Positions 35,493 through 46,300 of a DNA stretch of 64,000 bases are shown here, piece by piece. Source of the DNA: Agelaius tricolor. Its lineage: Eukaryota; Chordata; Aves; Passeriformes; Icteridae. Location of the stretch: the NCBI GenBank assembly GCA_023055355.1, contig JALJCS010000028.1, forward strand, positions 3,720,418 to 3,784,417, in the 5' to 3' direction. The notes beneath the pieces were generated by a model that ran no database searches, was not told the origin of the DNA, and saw only the letters and a program-made list of their open reading frames with translations. Made by a program: the position numbers and the translations under genes. The first letter of the stretch is position 1. Each line of letters starts with the position of its first letter.

Positions 35493-36364
35493 CGCTCCCG
35501 CCGGCGCCCTGGGCTGCCCCGGCCCGGCGCGCTCCTTGTCCCGCTCCTTGTCCCGCTCCTCGCCCCGGTCCCGGCCCGGTCCCGATCCCGCCCGGCCCCT
35601 CCCGCCGCCGTCAAGGCCGCTGACGCCACGAGCGCGACGCGGTGACGGCGCGAGGCGCTGACGGTATCGGGCCGCGACGCGCGGGGATGGAGGCGGGGTT
35701 TCGTCAGAGGGGCGTGGCTTGGGCGCGCCAGGTACGGGCTCCTGTCCGCTAGGGGCGGGGCTTGAGCCACAGGGGGTGTGGCTTGTGTGAGCAGCCGGAG
35801 GGGGTGTGGCCTGTGAGTTTGGGGGCGGGGCTCGCTTGCGATGGGGCGCGACTGATGCGGCGTGGGCGGGGCTTGTGGTCAGATGGGCGTGGCCTGTGCC
35901 ACCATGGGCGGGGCTTGTGGGCGCGGTGGGCGGGGCCCGTGGCGCGGGCTGCGCTGGGTCCCACCGCCCCCCCCGCCACCCACACCTCGCCCCCAGAGCC
36001 CCCCAGAGCCCCCCAGCCCGGTACCCCCGCCAGACCCCTCTGTATCCCTGTGTCATCCTCCGCAGCCCTGTACTACAGCCCCCCACACCACAAGAGCCCG
36101 GACCCCCTGAGCTCCCACACCCCCAAACCCTATCCCGTACCCCACACTGCACCCCAATACCACAATCCTCCCTGTACCATCACCTCCCGGGCCCCTACAC
36201 CCCTGCACCCCCTAAATCCTCCCACTGTCCCCCTCTCCTGCACCCCAAACCATCTCGCCCACACCACGCCCCTGCAGCCCCCCTACATCCCCACCCCTCA
36301 CGCTCCCCCTCCCATCACTCCCGTACCCCACCCCGCCCGGCTCAGCCCCCCCAAACACGGCAGC
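35493..36364 (-). promoter_or_regulatory. USP48 promoter / HSPG2-USP48 intergenic region
   Basis: This 0.9-kb CpG-rich stretch lies between the inferred HSPG2 3' end and the USP48 start codon. It must hold the USP48 5' UTR and promoter. At 35709-35940 at least nine GC/CACCC-type boxes of the form GGGYGKGGCYTG occur at about 20-40-bp spacing, all in one orientation. Such boxes bind SP/KLF factors. No TATA box is evident, and I see no coding exon. The transcription start cannot be placed from sequence alone. Confidence 0.65.
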
Positions 36365-36656
36365 CGCACTGGTTTTCTCTCCTTTAATAGCTGTCCCCGC
36401 GGGGGGGTCCCCGCAGCACCCCGATTGTCCCTCGCGCCCCCACCCCGCCGCCACCCCGCGGGGCACCCAGGCGGCCCGGCCGCCCCGGCACAGTTTCGGG
36501 GGGCCGGTGGAAGGGGGGTGTAAACATTTTTGGGGGTCCCGGCCCCCCCCCACCCGAGTCACCCCGGGGCAGCGAAGCACCGTTTCCTCCTGGTGGTTTT
36601 TTTTTTGGAAAAGAATAAACTTGGCCAAATTCCCCCCAAACTCTGTTTCGGAGGGG
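36365..36656 (-). other. HSPG2: HSPG2 3' untranslated region with poly(A) signal
   Basis: The stop codon TAA is at 36659-36657. About 270 bases further, at 36388-36383, the minus strand reads ATTAAA, a poly(A) hexamer; cleavage should follow within about 20 bases. This gives a short 3' UTR of about 0.3 kb. Mammalian HSPG2 is also followed by USP48 on the same strand. Confidence 0.6.
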
Positions 36657-38829
36657 TTAGGAGGGGCAGGGGGGCACGGGGGAGCCCCCCAGGGCGCCGT
36701 GCCGGAGGTCGATGGGGTGTCGGGGGATCCCGGCGGACTCCAGCGCCAGTCCCCGCACGCAGCCCGAGATGCCGGAGCTGAACTTGCCGGCGGTCAGGGC
36801 GCGGGGGTCGGGGGCGCCGCCTGCGGGGGCACGGGAGGCGCTGGGCGGGGGCTCCGCTGGGCCCGCCCCCGTCCAGCCCGGGACACCTGCCCACGTCTGT
36901 CTTGTGTCCCGCCAGGTGTCCCCACCCCATGTGCCACCACCCAGGTGTCCCATCCTGCGTCCATCCCATGCCTCTCCCTGCCTCCCACCCTCTGTTCCAC
37001 CCCTTGTCCATCCCGTGTCCCATCTCATGTTCCACCGGGTGTCTTATCCCAAGTGTCATCCCATCCCCATCCTGTGTCCCACCCCATGTCCATCCTGTGT
37101 CCCATTCTGTGTCCAAGCCACGTCCCACCTCCTTTCTGTGTCCCCTCCCGTGTCCCACCCCATGTCCATCCTGTGTCCCACCCTGTATCTGTGTCCCACA
37201 CCATGTCCATCCCGTGTTCCACCCCCTGTCCATCCCCTGTCCCATGTCCCAACCTGTATCTGTGTCCCACCCATGCCCATCCCCTGTCCCATTCTGTATC
37301 CATGCCATATCCCACTCCATGCCCATCCCATGCCCCACCCCATGTCCAGCCCCTGTCCCATTCTGTGTCCCATATCCCACCCTGTATCTGTGTCCCACCC
37401 CATGTCCATCCCGTGTCCCACCACACATCCAGCCTCTGTCCCACCCCATGTCCATCCCATGTCCCACTCCATCCCCTGTCCCATTCTGTATCCATGCCAT
37501 ATACCACCCCATGCCCATCCCCTGTCCCACCCCATGTCCATCCTGTGTCCCACCCCATTTCTGTGTCCCACCCCCATCCATCCCATGTCCCACCCCATGT
37601 CCAGCCCCTGTCCCACCCCCATCCATCCCATGTCCCACTCCATGTCCATCCCCTGTCCCATTCTGTGTCCATCCCCTGTCCCACCCCATGCCTCACCCCA
37701 TCTATCCCACATCCACCCCATGTCCATCTCACGTCCATCCCACACCCACCCTGTGTCCCAGCCTGTGTCCCCCGTGTCCCCAGTCCCTCCGTACCCACGT
37801 AGACGCTGCCCTCGGTGTTGGCCATGACGTTGGATCCGGGTGATTCCCCACTCACTGGCTCCTCCCCGTCCACCTGGAGCTGCCCACGCCGGCCCTCCCT
37901 GCGGGGCACCATCAGCACCTGCACCCCCCTGCACCACCCTGTGCCACGCCCAGACCCCTGCCCACCTTATCACCATCAGCACCTGCCCCCCCTGCCCTAC
38001 CACGCCCAGACCCCTGCCCACCTTGTCACTGTCACCCGGTGCCACTCGCCGTCATTGACCGGGTCTTCAGAGGTGATGGTGGCCTCGCCGCTGCCCAGCT
38101 GGTAGCTGTGAGGGGCACGGTGTCAGTGTGCACGGTGTCAGTGTGCAGGGCACCTCGGGGGGCACCCTGCGGGCTCAGGGGATCCCCCGGTGCCACATGT
38201 CACCCCACGGTCCCCTCTCACCTGAACACCAGGTGCCCATCCTTCAGCCCGAGGCCAAGGAAATCTTTGGCTTTGCCACCCTCACTGGGCTCCTGTGGGC
38301 ACAGAGGGGGGTGAGCAGGGGGCACCCGGACCCCAGCCCGAGGGGTCCCACAGGTGATGCCCCCTGTCCCCCTGTGCCCTGTCTCACCGCGCCGTGCCAC
38401 AGCAGCAGCCCCTGGGCGCTGCGCGTCCGCAGCTCCAGCTCGATGGTCTCCGGAGCCTCGGGGGGGCTGCCAGGGGAGGGGCGTGATGGGGGGCAGCACC
38501 CAGAAAGGGGGCGGTGCCATGGGGGGGAGCGCAGCACCCCAAAAACGGGGGGGGTGCCATGGTGAGAGGGGGTGCAGCACCCACTCGGGGTGTCCCGTGT
38601 CACTCACCCACGGGGGAAGAGGTGCCCGGGAAGGGCCAGGTAGGACCCGTCCTGGAATGCGGCGCTGAACTGCCCAGGGGCGTCTGGGGGAAGATGGGGG
38701 GTCAGGGGGGATGGGAGGAGGGGGCCCTGCCCACATTTGGGGGGGAAAAAAGGGGAAATGGGGGCAGGGACCTACCGCCACCCCCGCTGCCCTCCTGCCA
38801 GTCCTGCTCCAGCTCTGCCAGCGCCGAGC
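36657..38829 (-). CDS. HSPG2: HSPG2 domain V: linker and laminin G module 3, C-terminus
   Basis: Exons: 38776-38829, 38608-38683, 38388-38466, 38222-38292, 38022-38105, 37795-37898, 36657-36820. The linker reads [12 protein letters not shown] then DAPGQF. LG3 follows with [92 protein letters not shown], and a Pro/Arg-rich tail ending PPCPS. In human, LG3 is released by BMP1/tolloid cleavage in the linker. The last intron (36821-37794) is mostly a minisatellite. Confidence 0.92.
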
Positions 38830-40367
38830 CTGCGGGAGAAAAAGGGGTAAAGGGGGGGACATTAATCCCCTTGGTGTCCCCAGGTGTCCCCTCACCACGT
38901 CCCTGCATGTCTCCAGTGGTTCCAGGCATCCCCAAGTATCCCCCAAGTGTATATCCTTAACAGTGTCCCCAGGTGTCCCCCATGTCCCCAGGTGGCTTCA
39001 CTTATTCCCAGGTATTCCCAAGTGTTCCCCAAGCACGTGTCCCTGCCATGTCCCCAGATGTCCCTCTGTGTCCCCAGTCAATCCCCAAGGGTCTCCAGGT
39101 ATCCCCAGGTGTCCCCACCACGTCCCCAGCTGTCTCCAAATGTTGTCACGTGTCCCCATGTGTGTCCCTAAGTGACCTCCTCCATGTCCCCAAGTGTCTC
39201 CCCATGTTCCCAAGTTTCCCCACGTGTCCCAAACCATCTCCAAGCACCCCCAGGTATTTCCAAGTATCTCCCAAGTGTGCGTGTCCCTTGTGTCCCTGGG
39301 TGTCCCTGTGTCTTTCCTTTGTCCCCCCAATGTCCTCCAGTGACCTGAGATGTCCCTCTGTGTCTTCAAGAGTCCCCAGGTGTCTCCCCATGCCCCTCCA
39401 TGTGTTCCCCCTCGCTGTGCTGGCAGTGTCCCTGCATGCTCCTCCCTATGTCCCCAGGTGTCCCCAGGGTGTCCCCCCATGTCCCTGTGCTGTCCCCTCA
39501 CGGTGCTGGCAGCGGGCCCCGCTGTGTCCAGGGGGGCAGCGGCAGGAGCCATGGACACAGGAGCCACCGTGCAGGCAGGGCCGGGAGGGGTGACAGCCTT
39601 CGGCCTCCTCCTCCTCCTCATCCTCGCAGCGTGGGCCTGGGGACAGCAGGACACGGTCACTGCAGGTGACAGGTCAGTGTGCACAGCATGCACGGGCACG
39701 GCCCATGGGGCACGCCGGACACAGGTGTGTGCAGTGAGCAGGTGTGAACTTCACGTGTGTACACAGAGCACAGGTGTGTGCAGTGAGCAGGTGTGAACTG
39801 AGTGTGCACAGCACAGGTGTGTGCAGTGAACAGGCGTGAACTGCCTGTGTGCAAATGCACAGGTGTGTGCAGTGAGCAGGTGTGAACTGTCCGTGTGCAA
39901 ATGCACAGGTGTGCGCAGTGAGCAGGTGTGAACTGCGTGTGCACACCCACACACACACACAAAATGCACACACTGTGCACACACAGGTGCACATGCACAC
40001 ACAGGTGCAGTGCACACGTACAAATGCACACGCAGCACACACACGCTGCACACACGCATACACACACGTGCAGCACACACACACAGTAATGCACACGCAG
40101 CACATACGCGCATGCACACATGCAGTAATGCACACACACTGCACACACACATACACACACGCAGTAATGCACACACACTGCACACACTCACTGCACACAT
40201 ACATACACATCTGCAGCACACACATGCAGTAATGCACACACACACACGTGCAGCACACAGGCACATGCATGCAGTAAGGCACACAGAGCATACATATGCA
40301 GTAATGCACATGCAGTGTACACACACACACACACACACACACACAGAGAGTAATGCACATGCAGTGT

Positions 40368-40399
<32 letters not shown>

Positions 40400-43300
40400 A
40401 TGCACATGCAGTGTACACACACACACACACTGCACGTGCAGTGTACACACGCACTGCACACCCTGGTGCAAACGCCCCCAGCCCAGCCCGTGCCCGCTCT
40501 CACCGCGGCTCCCCGGCCGGCACGGGGCGCGGTGGCCGCAGGGCCGCACTCCCCGGCTGCGCAGGAACCGCTCCCGCAGCTCCAGGCGCTTCCCGCTGAC
40601 GGACACCTGCGGGGACACCGCCACTGTCACTGTCACTGTCACCGCCCTGCCGCCGGGGGCACTGCCCGACCGGCACAACAACGGGGCCGAGGGGATGCCA
40701 GTGAGGGGCACCTCTCCAATCAGGGGACATCAAAATCAAAAAGGGGACACCAATGGCACCATCCCTCAGCCACGGGGTTCACTTCCAACCAAGGGGACAC
40801 CAAGGAGAGGCGTCACCAACCCGGTGAGGGAACTCCAACAAGGGGATGTGAAGGGAAGTCACCTCTCCAACAACGGGGTCACCTCCTGAACAATGGGACG
40901 CTGCCAAAGGCGTCATCTTCCCCGTGGGACACCAAGAGGGGTCATCCCCCCAGCAAGGGGACATCAGTGGGGGTCACCTCCCTCCCCACCAAGGGGATCA
41001 TGTCCCCAGCATGGGGCAATCCCCTCCCCACCTGAGGGGGTCACCTGCCCTCTGAGGGACACAAGGGGGGTCTCACCTCTCCGATGCAGCCGCGGAAGGA
41101 GGCGTTGGTGGGGGGGCGCAGGGGGGGCTCGGTGCCCCCCAGGTACAGGGGGCTGCGCAGGTTGAGGCCCTGGCTCTTGCCGGGCGAGGAGCGTTTCACT
41201 GGGGCAGCATCATCCACCACCAGCGTCCCGTCCTTGTGAACCCGTTCAGCTGTCACCCAGTGCCACTGGCCCAGGGCCACCGGCTCTGCGCTCCGCAGCA
41301 CGGCCGGGCCTGTGGGGACAGGGGGTAGTGTTATGGGGGGTGCTGGGGCATGACCAGGGATGCTCACAGACCTGAGATGTGCCCTGGGTGATGCTTAGGG
41401 ACCAGAATGACTCCCAAGGGCCCCGGTGACATGTGGGGACCCCAATGGTGCCAGGGGACCCCACTGTGGTTCAGGGACCTCTTTCATGCCAGTGAACCCT
41501 GGTAATGCTGTGTCACCCTGTCACAGACACATTTTATGAAAAATCCTTTCCTTAGGATTTTTTTCTCCTGAGAAGCTGAGAGGCCTCAGGAACAAAATGT
41601 AACCAATGGTTATCTGCTGCTGTGGAATGCAACAGGTGCATCTGGGATTGGGCTCATGTGGTTGTTTCTAATTAATGGCCAATCACAGTCAGCTGGCTCA
41701 GACTCTGTCCGAGACATAAGCCTTTGTTATTCATTCTTTCTTTTTCTATTCTTAGCTGGCCTTCTGAGGAAATCCTTTCTTCTATTCTTTTAGCATAGCT
41801 TTAATAAAATAATAAATCAAGCCTTCTGAAACATGGAGTCAGATCCTCATCTCTTCCCTCATTCTAAGACCCCTGCGAACACCGTCACATCACCCCCTCA
41901 CTCCCACAGTCCCCGGTGCCACCTGTCCCCAGTGCCCCCTGCCCTGTGCCACCCACCTGAGCCCAGCTCGTAGCGGAACTCGAGGTGGCCACCGATCATG
42001 GCCAAGGCCACGTAGTCCTCGACAGGGGCGGCTTTGCCAGCACTGAAGAGCAGGAGCCCGTCGGGTGCCAGGGGCAGGAACTCAACCTCCAGCCGCAGCT
42101 CATGGTGCACGTTGGTGAGGGGCGGGTACGAGACGAAGGCTCCCTCCTCATCGAACGACGGCACGTTCACCACCTCACCTGCACATCCCAGTCAGTGCCC
42201 AGCACAGGACCTCACCATCCTCAGGGGGGGACCTCCAGCTCCATCTTCAGAGCAGCACCCATCCACAGCCTTCATCCCCAGGGTGGGACAACATCCATCC
42301 CTCCCTCCATCCCTCCATCCATCCATCCCCAGCCTTCATCCCCATGATGGAACCCCATCATCCATCCCCAGCCTCTATCCCCAACCTTCAACCTCACAGT
42401 GGGACCCAATGTCCAACCCCATGGTGAGACCCAACCTACATCCCCAGGATGGGACCCCAGCCTCCATCCCCACGGTGCCCATTTTCCTGGCTGGTCCTTA
42501 CCTCTTGCCAGTGTCCCCAAGGTGGTACCGACCCCAACCCCATCCCCATGTCACCAGGGTGGTCCCAGCCATGTCCCCATCTCCCTGGAATGGTCCCCAA
42601 TCCCACACCCACTTCACCATGGTGGTCCCAGCCATGTCCCCATTTCCCTGGGTGGTCTCCCCCCAGTCCCCATGTCCCAGGATGGTGCCAGCTGTGTCCC
42701 TGTGTGGCTCACCCTCCGTGCACCTCTCCCCAGTCTTGCCCAGGTGGCAGCGGCAGGTGTAGCCCTGCCCGTCTGGCCTGTTGACGCAGGTGGCATCAGG
42801 CCCACACGCCTCTGTGGGGTGAGAAGCCATGAGCACCCATCCTGAAGGGACCCTGGGATGACGTCCCCATGGAGGGAGCGGTGTCACCTACCCGGGTGAC
42901 AGTGCAAAGCCTGTGAGTACTCGCAGTTGCTGCCAGTGAAGCCGTGGGGACATCGGCAGACGTAGGTGCCACTCTCGTCATCCTGGCACACGCCGCCATT
43001 CTGGGTGAGGGGTGACACGGTGTCAGCATGGGCAGGGATGGGTGGGCATCACCTCCTCCCCTCCATCCTCACCTGGCACGGCCGCTCCTGGCAGGTGGGG
43101 CAATTGGTGACACCGTGTGCCTGCAGGTCCATGTCCCCAAAGGCCACCTCTTCCCCTTGGATGCGGAGCTGGCGCACGCAGCCTGTGGGGTGGTGGAGAT
43201 GGGCAGAACTGTCACATGATGCCCAGCACCCCCTCACCCCGGTGCCCCCCAGAACCCCTCACTCACCCATGAAACCCTGGCTGAGCCCCGTCTTTGCCAC

Positions 43301-46300
43301 AGCGCCGATGTCGGGGTACCCGCCCAGGTACAGCTCCTCGTTCAGATCCAGCCCTTGGAACTTCCCCTGCAGGCACACGAGGGTGGGCACCAGCTCCAGC
43401 ACCCTGACCCCCACCCCACACCCCAAAGTGGTACCTGGGAGGTGCCGTTGACAGCGGGGTGCCCATCCAGGCCCAGCGAGCCCCAGGTGAGGTTGCGGAG
43501 CAGCCGCACCGTGTGGTACTCGCCCAGCCGCAGCGCCGTGGGGTGGCGGATGGTGGCCATGCCCGAACCAGCATCAAACCTGGTTTTATGAGGGTACAAG
43601 GGGTGTGGGTGTGTGCTGGCACTCATCTCCCACCTCTCCCGTACACCCTCTCATAGGTCTCACCTAAATTCGGGGCGTCCACCCACCAACCCGAAGGAGA
43701 TGAAGTCGGCACCGCTGTTTTTCCGCTGCCCATTGTACAGGAGAAGCCCTGAAGGGTGGCAGGGGATCAGATGGGACAGTCCCCATCCTGAGATGGGGGG
43801 CACATCCTAGAGGACCCCAAAATCCTCCCAGAATGGAGGAGAAATCCCCCATAAACTGGAGGCTCTCAGATGAATGGAGAATGGGAGATAAAGGAGGGCA
43901 AGTGGAGCATGAAAGGAGGGGAGGATGAAGGCAGGGAAGGGAGGGGCAAATAATGGAGGGGAAATGAAGGAGGACACAGGGGACATTTGGGGCACACAGG
44001 CTCACCATCAGCAGCATCAGGTCGGAAGGTGATGAGGATCTCAAACCTCTTGTAGGCGTCCTTGATGGTGGGCAGGGGGAGGAAGGAGCGGGGCGACTGC
44101 CCGAAATAGGGGACCACGTGCTCTGCAGGATGGGAGGGTAAGGAAGGGTGGGGCACATCACCCCTGCCTCCATCCATCCATCCATCCATCCATCCATCCA
44201 TCCATCCATCCATCCCTCTGTCTGTCCTCACCTTGGACCTTCAGCACGTAGTAGGCTGTCTGCTGGCCGCGGTGGTTGGCAGCCACGCAGGTGTAGACAC
44301 CGGCGTCCTCGGGGCGCACGGCCGGCAGTGTCAGCACGTTCCCCTGCACCCTGGCACCTGCTGGCAGCTCCCCGTCCAGCTGTGGCACAGCAGAGGGGCT
44401 CAGCACCCACAAACAGCCCCCACAACCCCTGCCATGCCCACTCTCCACCCCTCCACCGTACCTTGCTCCAGGTGATCTCCGGCACTGGGAAGCCAGATGC
44501 CAAGCACGGCAAAACAGCTGCTGATCCGAGGGACACCTCCTTCACCTCCGGCTGCCCGGCGATTTGAGGAGCGGCTGGGGACGCATGGAGGTGTCACCAA
44601 CCTGCAGGGACACGCTGTGTGTCCCCACCTCTGCATCCCCATGCTCACCTTGCACATGGAGGATGACGTGGGACTGGACGGTGCCCACGGCGTTGGTGGC
44701 AGTGCAGCGGTACTGCCCCGCGTCTGCCCGCTCCACTTGCTCGATGGTGAGGGTGCCAGCACGGACCAGCACCCCGGGGCGGATGCGGCCCCCCACCTTG
44801 CTCCAGGTGACGTGGGGACGGGGCTCCCCCAAGCCCAGGCACTCCAGCTCCACTGTTGTCCCTGCCAGCACCGTCTGCACCGCGGTCCGGATGTTGATCA
44901 GGGCCCTGGGGAGAGCTTGGGGGACAGTGGGGATTTGGGGTGAACCCCTGGCACAGGGAGGCAGTGGAGTGGGAGAGAGGGAGAAATGGGGTTCCTGAGG
45001 GGATGTGGGACAATTGGGGTGGCTGTGGGAATGGGGAGAGGTCAGAGGTGTTGGGAGTCCTCGTGAGCATGTGAGACATGGGGAGTACCAGGGTGGTCAT
45101 GGGTGTGGGAAGAGGTAAGGGGCACTGGAGTGTCCATGGGTGTGGAGAGAGACTGATTGTGTCAGGGTGTCCACAGGCATGGGGAAGGGTGGGGGTATTG
45201 GGGTGGTGCCTGTAGGCTTGAGGAGAGATTTCAGGTCACCCTGGGCATTGGGGGCCATCAGGGTGGCTGTGTGTGTAGGGAAATGGAAGGTGCTGGGGTG
45301 TCCCTTGGTGGGGGGGCATGGGAGTCCTGGGGTGCCCTTGGTGGTGGGGGGCAGATCAGGGGGTGGATGTGTCCCCTGGTGCCAGGGTGATGCTCCTACC
45401 CTGGACAGTGAGGGTGGCCCTGTCCTCTGCCTGCCCGCCCGGGCCGCTGGCCCGGCACACGTACACGCCCTGCGCCCCCGGCGCCAGCTCCGGCATCCTG
45501 CGGGGACACAGTCAGGGTGAGGGACCCCACGAGGGACCAGCAAGGGGGTCCCACCTCCCTGTCCTGTGCTCCTTACCTCAGCACCCCGTCCCGCACACTG
45601 TGGGTGGGGGGCAGCTCCCCACCTTCCTTCAGCCACTCCACATGGGCACGGGGGTCCCCGGAGACAGAGCAGGCAAATTCGGCAGTGCCACCCACCCCCT
45701 TGACGAGGCTCCCTGGTGTCACTCGCACCACCAAAGGACCACCAGCATGGATGTCCCCACCTTCACCAGCATCACCTGGAAGGGATGCAGAGCCCCAGTG
45801 GTACCCAGCAGCACTTGCATCAACCCTGTGGGGTGCAGAGCCCTGGTGGTACCCAGCAACACCAGGATAACCGGGGTGGGATGCAGACCCAACGGCAGCT
45901 CCCAGGGGGATGTGGAGCCCCAGTGATTCCCGTCACCGGGATCACCCAGGCAGGATGCAGAGCTCCAAGGGCACCTGGCAGCACTGCCAGCACCCAACAT
46001 GAGCACCAGCTGGTGCGGGGATGGGCTCACCATGAACAGCCAGGCGGGCGAAGGCCTCGGCGGTGCCGACGCGGTTGGTGACGAGGCAGCGGTAGGTGCC
46101 GGCGTCGGCGGGGGCGGCGGGGCTCAGGCGGAGGAGGCCAGCACGGTGGGCCACGCGTGCAGAGAGGCTGCCGTTCACTTTGTCCCAGGTGTAGTGCAGC
46201 GGGGGCGTGCCGTGTGCCAGGCACTGCACCTGCACCGCGTCACCTGCCCGCACCGCCGCGTCCTCCGGGAGAATGGTGGCATACGGAGGTGCTGCAGGAT

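Noticed and set aside
35300..36628. Possible LDLRAD2 or another small gene between HSPG2 and USP48
   Set aside because: No LDL-receptor class A Cys pattern or splice-bounded exon is visible. Frames here are products of GC-rich promoter and 3' UTR sequence.
36507..37843. Several 300-430-residue frames, on both strands, rich in Pro, His, Cys and Trp
   Set aside because: They follow the short repeat unit of the last HSPG2 intron and change character at the real exon boundaries.
39657..41035. Cys/Val-rich and His/Thr-rich frames of 170-345 residues
   Set aside because: They are translations of the CA-rich repeat.
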